DNA from: Paenibacillus sp. Root444D2
GTDB taxonomy: Bacteria; Bacillota; Bacilli; Paenibacillales; NBRC-103111
Length of the DNA stretch: 64,000 bases
Assembly: GCF_001426375.1 (NCBI RefSeq)
Contig: NZ_LMEO01000051.1
Span: forward strand, 124,241-188,240
Reading direction: 5' to 3'
The notes below the pieces were generated by a model. That model saw only the letters and a list, made by a program, of their open reading frames with translations. It ran no database searches and was not told the origin of the DNA. The translations under genes were made by a program, and so were the position numbers. Shown piece by piece: positions 1-8,533 of this stretch. Positions within the stretch are counted from its first letter, which is position 1. Every line of letters starts with the position of its first letter.

Positions 1-1
1 A

Positions 2-892
2 GAAGTCCGATTAAGGGAGACGGAGGAACAGATCTTTGACAGTACAGATCGATTGCTCGATGAATGGGATGGCGCTGCTTCCGGCCGGATTCGAATTGCA
101 TTGGGGCCGCTAAATTTATATGGATGTTCCCGAGGGTATCTAGAGCGGGCGGCTGTCTTTAGCCGGGATCGCAAGCTGATTTCTCACGTACATGTCGCTG
201 AAACGAGTGAACAGATCGACACAACGATGACCCGCTATGGGCTTCGCAATTTGGAATTACTGAATGAAGTTGGTCTGCTCGGCGAGCAAACTCAAGTTGT
301 TCATGGTGTGTGGCTCGATGATGGAGAACTAGAAATGATTCGTGCAAAGCAAGCTTCCGTCATCCATTGTCCAGTATCCAATATGTACTTAGCTTCTGGT
401 GTTGCCAGAGTACCTGAAATGCTGCGAATGGGCATTAACGTTGCCCTAGGTACGGATGGTCCTGGCAGCAATAATTGCCAAGATAACTTAGAAGTGCTGA
501 AGTTCACGGCATGCTTACATAAGGTAAATGAGCTGGATGCTACCTTATTGCCTCCGATGGATGTGCTGCGTATGGCTACAGTGAATGGTGCCAAGGCCGT
601 TGGAAGGAGTGCTGATTTGGGCAGTCTTGAGCCAGGCAAGAAGGCAGATGTAGTGACCGTAGATATGATGAAAGCCCATATTAGTCCCGTGCATCGCGCT
701 TCCTCAGCACTGGTTTATAACGCGAACGGCAATGATGTCGATCTCGTTATTGTTGGCGGTCAGGTTGTCGTAGAGAAGGGTAAAAGCACGTGGATCGATG
801 AGCAGGAAGTTCTAGAGAGAGCACAAGCAAGGGTTGATCTTCTACGCAGTAAGCTGTCTGGTCAGTATCCTATTTTTTCAAATATAGAGTAA
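2..892 (+). CDS. amidohydrolase, SsnA/TrzA/MtaD type, 5' end outside window
   Basis: The reading frame is open from base 2, so the N-terminus, including the expected HxH metal site, lies upstream of the window. About 296 residues remain. Visible family landmarks are the metal-ligand stretch HVHVAET, HGVWLDD, HCPVSNMYLASG and the LGTDGPGSNN active-site loop, followed by the usual C-terminal LEPGKKADVVTVD strand. These place it with the aminohydrolases that deaminate or dechlorinate N-heterocycles (TrzA/AtzA, SsnA, MTA/SAH deaminase). The specific substrate cannot be read from the sequence. It lies 57 bases before the Rieske oxygenase gene and is probably co-transcribed with it, so it may act on the same ring compound. 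An internal TTG at 53 could serve as a start, but it would delete the metal site, and no ribosome site precedes it. Confidence 0.85.
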   Translation, partial: EVRLRETEEQIFDSTDRLLDEWDGAASGRIRIALGPLNLYGCSRGYLERAAVFSRDRKLISHVHVAETSEQIDTTMTRYGLRNLELLNEVGLLGEQTQVVHGVWLDDGELEMIRAKQASVIHCPVSNMYLASGVARVPEMLRMGINVALGTDGPGSNNCQDNLEVLKFTACLHKVNELDATLLPPMDVLRMATVNGAKAVGRSADLGSLEPGKKADVVTVDMMKAHISPVHRASSALVYNANGNDVDLVIVGGQVVVEKGKSTWIDEQEVLERAQARVDLLRSKLSGQYPIFSNIE

Positions 893-949
893 TTCATCTT
901 AAAGCTTGCGCTAAACAAATGTTCAGAAACCCAAAGGAGGATGATTTCA

Positions 950-1945
950 ATGGCTTTACAACGTCTGCATGATCCTGTACTTGAAAATGATTGGCATGCT
1001 GTGTATCTCGCGTCTGAACTGAAAGACCAACCTGTAGGTGTCATCATTTTGGGGGAAAGAGTAGCCATTTACCGCTCTAGCAAAGGGGTTCATGCCCTGC
1101 AAGATCTATGCGTTCACCGTGGAGCCATGCTTTCCAAAGGGTGGGTACAAGATGATGTCCTAGTCTGTCCATACCATGGCTGGCAGTATGATTCATCTGG
1201 GCAATGTGTCTGTATTCCAGCTCAGCCTAAGGGAGAGAAGATTCCTCTCAGAGCTAAAGCGCAAACCTATGCCTGTGAAGAGAAGTACGGCTTTATCTGG
1301 GTATGTATGGGTGAACCCGTGGCGCCTTTGCCTCATTTCGAAGAGTTTGCTAATCCGGAGTTTCGTCCATTACCTTGCGGCCCATACAAAGTTGAAGCAG
1401 CTGGAACGAGAGTGATTGAGAATTTTACAGACTTCGCACATTTGATGTTCGTTCATCAGAATCTGCTCGGACACCCCGACTATGCGGAGCTGCCTGACTT
1501 TCAGGTTATCAAGGAGAAGGAACGCATTTATATCGAGAATATTCCGATCTTTCAACCCGTTGCCCATTCTGGCTCAGATAAGAGTGAAGGTACGACTTAC
1601 GTCTATATGAAGGAAGTTTATCGGCCTCTATCCGCTCGATTATCCAAAGCAGATCCAAGTAATGGCCAAACCTTGTGGATTATGTTGACGGTATTGCCTG
1701 TGGCCGCAGAAGAATGTGTTGTGTTCATGATGGTATCGCGGAATTATGCCTATGACGTAGATGACGCGAATTTTATTCGCTTCCAGGATATCGTGTTTGA
1801 ACAAGATGCGAGGGTAATCGAGACTCAGAAACCGGAGTTACTACCACTGGATCTACAGGTCGAACTCAATCACAAGGTAGATCGTTTCTCCATTGCGTAT
1901 CGCCGATGGTTGAAAGAATTAGGTGTGGTGGTTGGTACAATCTGA
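950..1945 (+). CDS. Rieske [2Fe-2S] non-heme iron oxygenase, alpha subunit
   Basis: The protein has 331 residues. The N-terminal Rieske domain shows C-x-H at about residues 54-56 and C-x-x-H at about 73-76, which bind the 2Fe-2S cluster. The catalytic domain shows N-x2-D-x2-H-x4-H at about 158-169, the mononuclear Fe(II) site. Enzymes of this family hydroxylate or N/O-demethylate aromatic and heterocyclic substrates using O2 and electrons from a reductase. No dedicated ferredoxin or reductase is adjacent; the flavoprotein at 4671 is a speculative donor. The ATG at 941 abuts AAAGGAGG (933-940), so the ATG at 950, 9 bases downstream, is the likelier start. The gene sits between an amidohydrolase and an ABC transporter binding protein in a cluster rich in deaminases, which suggests a nitrogen-containing ring as substrate. 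That last point is inference. Confidence 0.9.
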   Translation: MALQRLHDPVLENDWHAVYLASELKDQPVGVIILGERVAIYRSSKGVHALQDLCVHRGAMLSKGWVQDDVLVCPYHGWQYDSSGQCVCIPAQPKGEKIPLRAKAQTYACEEKYGFIWVCMGEPVAPLPHFEEFANPEFRPLPCGPYKVEAAGTRVIENFTDFAHLMFVHQNLLGHPDYAELPDFQVIKEKERIYIENIPIFQPVAHSGSDKSEGTTYVYMKEVYRPLSARLSKADPSNGQTLWIMLTVLPVAAEECVVFMMVSRNYAYDVDDANFIRFQDIVFEQDARVIETQKPELLPLDLQVELNHKVDRFSIAYRRWLKELGVVVGTI

Positions 1946-2024
1946 ATAATGTTCGTCTTTTGTGTAATTATAATGTGTTTTACTGAAATAACTCTTGTAA
2001 AAGTAATAAAAACACGTACTTTTG

Positions 2025-2040
2025 TTGTGTAAAAACACAA
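2025..2040. promoter_or_regulatory. inverted repeat, candidate operator
   Basis: TTGTGT (2025-2030) and ACACAA (2035-2040) form a perfect 6-bp inverted repeat around AAAA. It lies just upstream of the predicted -35 box that serves the binding-protein gene. This is where an activator or repressor of the cluster could bind. No regulator gene is present in this part of the window. Confidence 0.35.
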
Positions 2041-2056
2041 AACGTTAGTCTATTCG

Positions 2057-2086
2057 TTGACTTGAACTGGCCTTCAACTCTATATT
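2057..2086 (+). promoter_or_regulatory. predicted sigma-A promoter of the transport/catabolic operon
   Basis: TTGACT (2057-2062) and TATATT (2081-2086) are separated by 18 bases, about 60 bases before the start of the substrate-binding protein. It is the best promoter match in the 199-base gap and suggests a new transcription unit begins here. Confidence 0.55.
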
Positions 2087-2144
2087 TGACTAAAGATTGA
2101 TAAGTGCTTTTGTAGAGAAAACCAAATATGGAGGGGAAGTTTAT

Positions 2145-3245
2145 ATGAAACCATTTAATCTTACTAATCCGCTTGCAGCGAAACGCCCAGTTGTTTTGTC
2201 CATTAGCTTAGTTATGATCTCAAGTATGCTTGCCGCATGCGGTAACGCAGGCTCCTCGGTTTCAACGTCAGCGCCATCTACACCACCATCGGCGCAAGCG
2301 ACGGCTTCCGCCGCTCCAGCAGCTTCACCGGCTGCAACTGCAGCTACCAAGGCAGTCATACCTGCAACTGTTGTTTTAAACTGGTTCGCCGAACCAGAAC
2401 ATGGCGGGAACTTTGCGGCCGTGGCCAAAGGATTCTACAAAGACGCAGGATTTGATATGACGCTTATGCCGGGTGGTCCGCAGGTTTCTTCTACACAAAT
2501 CGTCGCTTCTGGCAAAGCGCAGTTCGGAATGGCCAATGGCGATGATATCCTAGTAGCCAGACAAGAGGGTATTCCGATTGTAGCCATCGCGACCTCCATG
2601 CAAAAAAGTCCGCAAGCTGTGTTTTATCATAAAGAAGATGCTGCGATTAAAGATTTTGGTGATTTAAACGGACATAAGGTATATGTGGCATCAACGGCCA
2701 GTTTCTGGCAATTTATTAAGAAGAAATACAAATTAGACAGTGCCCAAGAAATGAAATACACAGGTCAATTAGTTAACTTTGTCAGCGATCCAAAAGCTCT
2801 TACGCAAGGGTATATAACTTCTGAACCGTTCACTCTTTCTCAGCAAAAGGTAGAGCACGGCACGCTCTTGGTTGCCGATTCCGGTTATAACATTTATGCT
2901 GGCGTATACTTCACAACGGAGAAAATGATTGCTGAACATCCAGACCAAGTGAAAGCTTTCGTCGAAGCTACGGTTAAAGGCTGGGATTATTACAAGGATC
3001 ATTCCGATGAGATCAATCCTTCCATCCAAGTGAAGAATCCAGATATGGGCTTAGATATGATGAAATATAGCGCTGCTAAAGAGATGGACTTTGTATTCGG
3101 TGGAGATGCAGGAACCAAGGGCACAGGAGTAATGACCAAAGAGCGCTGGGCAGAAGTTCAGAAGCAGCTTGTTGATGTAGGTGTTTTGAAAACAGCAGAG
3201 AACATCGACAAAGTGTTCACAACGCAATTTTTACCTAAAAAGTAA
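2145..3245 (+). CDS. ABC transporter substrate-binding lipoprotein, NMT1/THI5-like
   Basis: This 366-residue lipoprotein has a long signal region ending in the lipobox LAAC (Cys at about 32). A Ser/Ala/Pro/Thr-rich linker follows to about residue 75, then a periplasmic-binding fold of the NMT1/THI5-like (ThiY/SsuA/TauA) family. It should sit on the outer face of the membrane and deliver a small solute to the permease (8534) and ATPase (6354) of the same cluster. NMT1-type binders carry pyrimidines, riboflavin-like compounds, nitrate or sulfonates, and I cannot tell which. The start at 2145 is chosen because GGAGGGG lies about 8 bases upstream; the frame also opens at 2097 without a ribosome site. 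The binding-protein gene leads the operon, as is common for ABC uptake systems. Confidence 0.88.
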   Translation: MKPFNLTNPLAAKRPVVLSISLVMISSMLAACGNAGSSVSTSAPSTPPSAQATASAAPAASPAATAATKAVIPATVVLNWFAEPEHGGNFAAVAKGFYKDAGFDMTLMPGGPQVSSTQIVASGKAQFGMANGDDILVARQEGIPIVAIATSMQKSPQAVFYHKEDAAIKDFGDLNGHKVYVASTASFWQFIKKKYKLDSAQEMKYTGQLVNFVSDPKALTQGYITSEPFTLSQQKVEHGTLLVADSGYNIYAGVYFTTEKMIAEHPDQVKAFVEATVKGWDYYKDHSDEINPSIQVKNPDMGLDMMKYSAAKEMDFVFGGDAGTKGTGVMTKERWAEVQKQLVDVGVLKTAENIDKVFTTQFLPKK

Positions 3246-3282
3246 GGGGTAAAGGATAAGAAATAATCAGGGGGTGGCGGCA

Positions 3283-4662
3283 TTGGCTTCTAGCAAGAAT
3301 ATGGATTTAGTGAACGTTCGATTGCCAATGGAGGATGAGGGGCATTTGTTTCGTCTCTCGATTCGTGAAGGCGTCTGGACTCAGATTCAGAAGCAAGAAG
3401 CTAATGCTGCCTATTCTGGTGCAATGTCATTGGAACAATGGAAACCGCAGCTTGGAACAGGAGAATCGGGCGTCTCGTTCATTGACCTTGAAGGAAAAAT
3501 AATACTGCCAGGCTTCGTAGATGCTCATATGCATTTAGACAAATCTTTCTCGCTAACGTCAGTTGAGAACCGGAGCGGGACCTTAGAAGAGGCTGTACGC
3601 AATTATTCAAGTGCATCACCGTCTTTTACCAAAAATGAGATTAAATCAAGAATCATGCGTTCGGCTTTGCAAGCTTTATCATTTGGTACAACACACATTC
3701 GTACACATCTTGATTTTAATTTGAGAGCCTCACGAGAGGTAGCCTTACGCACAATTGAGGCTGCTTTGGAAGCCAAAGAAGCATTATCGCCTTACATCAG
3801 CTTACAGCTGTTTCCGATGTGTCCTTATAATTTCATGTCACTAGATGTTGATGCTGTGGAGGAAGCACTAAAGATGGGCGTCGATGGGATTGGTGGAGCA
3901 CCGCATTTGTCATTAACCCCTAAGGAAGATATCGATTATATATTCAAATTAGCAGAGAAATATGATGTGCCGATTGATCTGCATTGTGATGAAACAGACA
4001 ATCCAGCTATGCGCACCATCGATCATATCGCTTTGCGAACGAAATCAGAGGGTTATTCTGGAAGAGTTACCGTCGATCATTTATGTGCATTAGCTTCAAT
4101 GACGGATCAAGATGCTCACGGCATCATTGACCGTATGGCTGATGCAAGCCTCAAAGCAGTCTCATTACCAGCAGTCAATTTGTATTTGCAAGGAAGACAT
4201 GACGGATTCCCCGTTAGACGTGGTGTAACTCGCTTGAAGGAAATCTGGGAAGCAGGCATTCCAATTGCAGTGGCTTCTGATAATATTCACGATCCCTTTC
4301 ATCCTTTTGGCAGAGGCGACTTATTACAAATTGCTCTTATTGGCTCTTATGCCGCTCATATGGGGCGACCGAATGATCTTCGCACACTGCTGCGCATGAT
4401 CACAGATGTGCCCGCCAAGGTGCTGGGTCTAACTTCCTATGAGGTAAAGGTTGGTAATTATGCGAATTTTATTATTATAGACGGAAGTACACCGGAAGAA
4501 CTCTTTACCATGCTGCCTGAACGCCGTTGGGTTTATAGTCACGGAAGCTTTGTGCGAATGGCTTCAAATAAAGCAGAGTGGCAGGATAAGACCTTAGCTC
4601 ATTATTGGCAAGAGGCAAGCGAGAGTGTATCCTTCCATAAACCTGAATTCGCGAAAGGGTGA
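3283..4662 (+). CDS. cytosine-deaminase-like amidohydrolase
   Basis: The product has about 459 residues. It shows the metal site HMHLDK after a GFVDA strand, a middle ligand in the LHCDETDN stretch, and the C-terminal VASDNIHDPFHPFG loop. This set is characteristic of the CodA/cytosine deaminase branch of the amidohydrolase superfamily. Such enzymes hydrolyse exocyclic amino groups or cyclic amides of pyrimidine-like rings. A second paralogue of the same branch lies at 9460 in this cluster. The start is uncertain. GTG at 3274 has no spacing from the G-rich ribosome site, while TTG at 3283 is spaced properly from AGGGGGTGG (3269-3277), so TTG is chosen. The stop lies 8 bases before the next start, so the genes are surely co-transcribed. 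Substrate unknown. Confidence 0.85.
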   Translation: MASSKNMDLVNVRLPMEDEGHLFRLSIREGVWTQIQKQEANAAYSGAMSLEQWKPQLGTGESGVSFIDLEGKIILPGFVDAHMHLDKSFSLTSVENRSGTLEEAVRNYSSASPSFTKNEIKSRIMRSALQALSFGTTHIRTHLDFNLRASREVALRTIEAALEAKEALSPYISLQLFPMCPYNFMSLDVDAVEEALKMGVDGIGGAPHLSLTPKEDIDYIFKLAEKYDVPIDLHCDETDNPAMRTIDHIALRTKSEGYSGRVTVDHLCALASMTDQDAHGIIDRMADASLKAVSLPAVNLYLQGRHDGFPVRRGVTRLKEIWEAGIPIAVASDNIHDPFHPFGRGDLLQIALIGSYAAHMGRPNDLRTLLRMITDVPAKVLGLTSYEVKVGNYANFIIIDGSTPEELFTMLPERRWVYSHGSFVRMASNKAEWQDKTLAHYWQEASESVSFHKPEFAKG

Positions 4663-4670
4663 GAGTCTTA

Positions 4671-5387
4671 ATGGCTAACCTGTTGGTCATCTATTACAGC
4701 GCATTCGGTCACGTATTTCAAATGGCGCAGGCTGTTGCAGATGGAGCTAGCCAATCCGGAGCGCATCAGGTCAGGATCGTTCGTATTCCGGAAATGATTG
4801 CTGTTCAAAATCGTGTTATTCAGCAAGATAAAGAAAGATCCAGAGCGGGAAATGAGCAGTTGGCAAGCGCAGCGACGCTTTCTAAGCAATTTCGCTTAAC
4901 AGATCGTTACAGTAAATATGAAGCTACACAAGCCTTACAGCAGGATATTCCTATTGCGACGAACGATGATTTGCGTTGGGCGGATGGCATTCTATGGGGA
5001 TTTCCTACGTATTATGGCACGATGCCTGCCCAAGTTAAGCTATTTCTTGAAATGGCTGGAGAGCTTTGTATTGAAGGTGCTTTGGAAGGAAAACCGACAG
5101 GCATTTTTAATAGTACAGCTTCCATTCATACGGGACATGAAGCTGCTATTTTAACCGCTATGGTTCCGTTATTTCATTTTGGCATGATATTCGTTGGACT
5201 GCCATATTCGGAGAATCCCGAATATTTAACCGCGGATGCGATTGGTTGCTCGCCTTATGGGGCATCCACTTTAGCAGGGCCAGACAGTTCGCTATCTCCG
5301 GATCCAAGAGAGCTTCTGATGGCCGCTCGATTAGGAGAGAGGGTTGCTGATGTAGCCGCTGCTTTACAGCTATTCCAATCAAGATAA
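4671..5387 (+). CDS. flavodoxin-like NAD(P)H:quinone oxidoreductase, WrbA family
   Basis: The 238-residue protein starts with LLVIYYSAFGHVFQMA, the FMN phosphate-binding loop of flavodoxin folds. It continues with GFPTYYGTMPAQVKLFLE, the WrbA-type second flavin contact. The typical SIHTGHEAA segment and the YGASTLAG stretch near the C-terminus also match WrbA. It would be a cytoplasmic FMN protein reducing quinones or other acceptors with NAD(P)H. In this cluster it might supply electrons to the Rieske oxygenase or reduce a quinoid or ring intermediate; that is speculation. The ATG at 4671 is preceded by GAAAGGGTGA; a GTG at 4659 overlaps the previous stop and lacks a site. It is somewhat longer than the usual 200 residues, with an insertion around residues 45-85. 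Confidence 0.85.
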   Translation: MANLLVIYYSAFGHVFQMAQAVADGASQSGAHQVRIVRIPEMIAVQNRVIQQDKERSRAGNEQLASAATLSKQFRLTDRYSKYEATQALQQDIPIATNDDLRWADGILWGFPTYYGTMPAQVKLFLEMAGELCIEGALEGKPTGIFNSTASIHTGHEAAILTAMVPLFHFGMIFVGLPYSENPEYLTADAIGCSPYGASTLAGPDSSLSPDPRELLMAARLGERVADVAAALQLFQSR

Positions 5388-5431
5388 GCTTAATTTTCTT
5401 AATTTTGAACGATGCTAATTTGAAAACTTAG

Positions 5432-5466
5432 GATCCGCTCTTCACTTTGAGTCTGGGTCTTTTTTC
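5432..5466 (+). terminator. possible weak intrinsic terminator
   Basis: GATCC (5432-5436) can pair with GGGTC (5455-5459), and an inner CTC pairs with GAG. A run of six T follows. The stem has a wobble pair and a bulge, so it may only partly stop transcription within the cluster. Confidence 0.4.
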
Positions 5467-5515
5467 ATAAGAGCTTATGCGTACTATAATGTCCACTTAC
5501 TTGGAGGTGCTCAGC

Positions 5516-6322
5516 TTGTCATTCAGTCGTTATCAAGGTAAGACGTGGGATCGCTGCTTTTTTCCCCGTTTAAGTAAGCTCGAGGTTGCTCAGGTTCCCA
5601 AAGATAATGCGCTCATCGTTCTGCCGGTTGGCGCGATTGAGCAGCATGGTCCGCATATGCCAGTGTTTACCGATACATTAATTTCCGAAGTGCTCTTGAC
5701 CGAGGCTTTCGAACAGCTTCCCGATGATGCGAATATATGGTTGCTGCCGGCCATTCCGTATGGGAAAAGTACAGAGCACCTTGGCCATCCAGGGACAATA
5801 ACTTTATCTGCTACTACGTTAATGGCTGTCGTGATGGATATAGCGAAAAGCGTGAGCAAAAGCGGATTTCAGAAATTAGTACTAGTGAATACGCACGGGG
5901 GCAACACGGATTTATTAAATATGATGGGCCGGGAAATTCGTATTGAAACGGGATTGGCTGTATTTCGATTAGATCCCGGCGGACTCGGTGGGGCTGATGA
6001 ATGGATAACACCGCTGGAGAAGCAGGCTGGTATTCATGCGGGTGATATGGAAACTTCCTTAGTGATGTCTGCTAAGCCCGATTGGGTTCATATGGAGCTT
6101 GCTCCTACGGAATATCCGAATTACCCGGATTCGCGTTATTTGGGCCTTCGCAATCGTGCTTTTGCTTGGGTGATGGATGATTTATCCCATTCAGGCATTT
6201 CTGGCGATGCTACGCAAGCAACGATAACGAAAGGCCATGCGATGGCTGAAAGGTACGGTGCACATATTGCTGAGGCGCTGCTCATCTTCCAAGCTTTTGA
6301 GATGACGTCTTTGAAAAATTAG
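5516..6322 (+). CDS. creatininase-family amidohydrolase
   Basis: This 268-residue protein shows the family's metal-binding landmarks: LPVGAIEQHGPHMP near the N-terminus (Glu and His ligands), a TDTLISE stretch, NTHGGNT in the middle and HAGDMETS towards the C-terminus. Creatininase-family enzymes open cyclic amides (creatinine) or remove formyl groups from aminopyrimidines (the ArfB deformylase), and one member works in mycofactocin synthesis. In this cluster, ring opening or deformylation of a heterocyclic intermediate is the natural guess. The start is taken as TTG 5516, 6 bases after TTGGAGGTG (5501-5509). The frame reaches back to ATG 5477, which has no ribosome site. A TATAAT-like box at 5485-5490 could drive it separately from the preceding genes. 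Confidence 0.88.
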   Translation: MSFSRYQGKTWDRCFFPRLSKLEVAQVPKDNALIVLPVGAIEQHGPHMPVFTDTLISEVLLTEAFEQLPDDANIWLLPAIPYGKSTEHLGHPGTITLSATTLMAVVMDIAKSVSKSGFQKLVLVNTHGGNTDLLNMMGREIRIETGLAVFRLDPGGLGGADEWITPLEKQAGIHAGDMETSLVMSAKPDWVHMELAPTEYPNYPDSRYLGLRNRAFAWVMDDLSHSGISGDATQATITKGHAMAERYGAHIAEALLIFQAFEMTSLKN

Positions 6323-6353
6323 CCCCAAAAAACATATACAGGAGATGAAGAAA

Positions 6354-7157
6354 ATGGCTATGAATTCTTCTCTGATCCATACATCCAACTCACAAGTATC
6401 CGGTTCAAAATTCGTAAGTATGGAGAATCTCTCTAAGACGTACCCAAATGGAACAATTGCCTTGCAAGATGTGAATCTAACGATACAAGAAGGGGAGTTC
6501 CTTTGTTTTGTTGGTCCGTCTGGTTGTGGGAAATCAACGATTTTCAAAATGATCACAGGGCTTGCCAAGCCGAGTAAAGGGACGTTAGATGTATTCGGAA
6601 CGACGCCGAAAGAAGCACGAAAACAAAGTGATATCGCCTTTGTTTTCCAAGATCATACGCTGCTGCCTTGGTCTACGGTAGAAGCTAACGTAAGGTTACC
6701 GCTTGAATTGCGCGGTGTAGATAAGAAGACACAGAAAGAAGAGGCCCAGCGCGTATTGGAGCTAGTCGGCTTGAAGGACTATATGAAGGTGCTGCCTAGA
6801 CAGCTCTCCGGAGGAATGAAGATGCGTGTCTCCATCGCGCGCGCTCTCATTTCAAGACCAAAGCTGCTTCTCATGGATGAGCCCTTCGGCGCCTTAGACG
6901 AAATTACGCGTCAAACCTTGCAAATGGAGCTGCTCAATATTTGGCAGCAGGATAAATCCATGACCGTGCTATTCGTTACGCATAACGTATTCGAATCGGT
7001 ATTCTTATCCACAAGTGTTGTTGTGATGACACCGCGTCCCGGTAAAATATCAGCGAGGATGGATATCCCAGTCCACTTTCCTCGAGATGAAAGCTTCCGC
7101 ACAACGACGCAGTTCAGTGATTTAGTTCGAGAAGTATCTGCAGCTTTGGATCATTGA
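6354..7157 (+). CDS. ABC transporter ATPase, nitrate/sulfonate/taurine type
   Basis: This 267-residue cytoplasmic ATPase has all the motifs: Walker A GPSGCGKST at about residue 60, the Q-loop FQDHTLLPW, the signature LSGGM, Walker B LLLMDEPFGALDE and the switch His in VTHNV. The LPW after the Q-loop and the PFGALD Walker B are typical of SsuB/TauB/ThiZ-like ATPases that pair with NMT1-type binding proteins. It should energise the permease at 8534. ATG 6354 is 8 bases after AGGAGA; the ATG at 6345 overlaps that site and is rejected. The order is split by an oxidase gene between ATPase and permease, which ties the transporter and the enzymes into one transcription unit. Confidence 0.92.
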   Translation: MAMNSSLIHTSNSQVSGSKFVSMENLSKTYPNGTIALQDVNLTIQEGEFLCFVGPSGCGKSTIFKMITGLAKPSKGTLDVFGTTPKEARKQSDIAFVFQDHTLLPWSTVEANVRLPLELRGVDKKTQKEEAQRVLELVGLKDYMKVLPRQLSGGMKMRVSIARALISRPKLLLMDEPFGALDEITRQTLQMELLNIWQQDKSMTVLFVTHNVFESVFLSTSVVVMTPRPGKISARMDIPVHFPRDESFRTTTQFSDLVREVSAALDH

Positions 7158-7178
7158 TATGAAAGGGTGAATAAGCTC

Positions 7179-8516
7179 ATGGCCATGAATATTAGCTGGG
7201 AGAAAGAGATACAGGAGCAGCTTGCTAAAGAAATCGTGTTTGTCGATGGCGAAACGAGAGAAAAGCTCTCTAAAGATTATTACTGGTACTCCCCAGTGCT
7301 TAATCGCCAATTGCAGAATATAAAGGCGGCCGATGCCGTTGCCATACCGCGCAATGAAGCCGAGGTGGCGGAAGTATTAGCCTTTGGTTACCGCCATAAC
7401 ATTCCCGTTACGGTTCGTGGGGCTGGTACAGGTAACTATGGTCAAGCGGTCCCCTTGCAGGGCGGTATTGTCTTAGATTTAAGCCGAATGGATGAAATTC
7501 TTGAAATCGGACCTGGGTTTGCTCGTTTACAATGTGGAGTTCGTCTAGGTGTCATTGATAAAAAGGCTCGCGAAGTCGGGCAAGAAATTCGCATTTACCC
7601 CAGCACCTATGTGAAAGCGACGGTGGGCGGCTTTGTGAGCGGTGGTTCCGGTGGAATTGGCTCGATTACTCACGGAAACCTATGGGATGGCAATGTGCTG
7701 GAAGCCGTCATTTATACGATGGAAGAATCTCCGCAGCGTTTGGTTATCCAAGGCCGTGATTTATTTGATTATATTCACAATTATGGGACGACCGGCATTT
7801 TGACCGAGGTGACCATCCCGCTTTCTCCTCGAACCGAGTGGGCTCAGGCTATTGCTAATTTCGACACCTTCGAGCAGTCGATGCGATTCGGTGAGGCTCT
7901 TGCCAGAGAAGAAGCTATTCTGAAACGACTCATTGCTCCGATGGAGTGGCCAATTCCCTCGTATTTCGTTCCGTTTGCCAAAGTGATTAAGTCTGGTATG
8001 GCCGCTGTCATGCTTGAATTCGCTGAGGATTCACTGCCGTTAGTTGAAGCTCTAGCCCAAAGTTATGGCGGGCACATCGGCCATCTTATTGAGGCTAAAA
8101 ATTACCGAAAAACGATCGGGGTATCGGATTTCACATGGAATCATACGACACTATGGGCAATGAAAACGGACCCTTCCATGACATATCTCCAAGCTGGATT
8201 TAAGCTGGATAGCTATATGGAACAAATTCAGAAGATTAAAGACAAATATGGGGAAGAGGTTTACCTGCATTTTGAATGGGTACGCAGCGGTGGAGAAATC
8301 TCGCCTAACTCGCTTCCAGTTGTTCGCTTTGAAAGCGAAGAACGTTTATACGAAATCATTCGATATTGTGAATCTATCGGCGTGAAAATATTTGATCCTC
8401 ATACCTGGGTGTTGGATCATGGTGGACGTGGTGAAGTTGGCAGCATGGAGCGTAAGAAACGTGAGAATGACCCAAGAGGGCTGCTTAATCCAGGGAAAAT
8501 CATTTGTGAGATGTAA
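7179..8516 (+). CDS. FAD-linked oxidase / GlcD-like dehydrogenase
   Basis: The 445-residue protein has a PCMH-type FAD-binding domain. It is recognised by PVTVRGAGTGNYGQ (pyrophosphate loop), YPSTYVKATVGGFVSGGSGGIG in the second half of that domain, and a C-terminal LLNPGKI, which is the usual ending of the GlcD/lactate dehydrogenase group. It likely oxidises a hydroxy or amino compound using FAD. No Cys-rich iron-sulfur partner subunit is next to it. It lies between the ATPase and permease genes, so it probably handles a downstream intermediate of the imported compound. The start ATG 7179 is 8 bases after GAAAGGGTGA; a GTG at 7167 inside that site is rejected. The substrate cannot be named. 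Confidence 0.85.
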   Translation: MAMNISWEKEIQEQLAKEIVFVDGETREKLSKDYYWYSPVLNRQLQNIKAADAVAIPRNEAEVAEVLAFGYRHNIPVTVRGAGTGNYGQAVPLQGGIVLDLSRMDEILEIGPGFARLQCGVRLGVIDKKAREVGQEIRIYPSTYVKATVGGFVSGGSGGIGSITHGNLWDGNVLEAVIYTMEESPQRLVIQGRDLFDYIHNYGTTGILTEVTIPLSPRTEWAQAIANFDTFEQSMRFGEALAREEAILKRLIAPMEWPIPSYFVPFAKVIKSGMAAVMLEFAEDSLPLVEALAQSYGGHIGHLIEAKNYRKTIGVSDFTWNHTTLWAMKTDPSMTYLQAGFKLDSYMEQIQKIKDKYGEEVYLHFEWVRSGGEISPNSLPVVRFESEERLYEIIRYCESIGVKIFDPHTWVLDHGGRGEVGSMERKKRENDPRGLLNPGKIICEM

Positions 8517-8533
8517 ATGAAGGAGGACGTACA

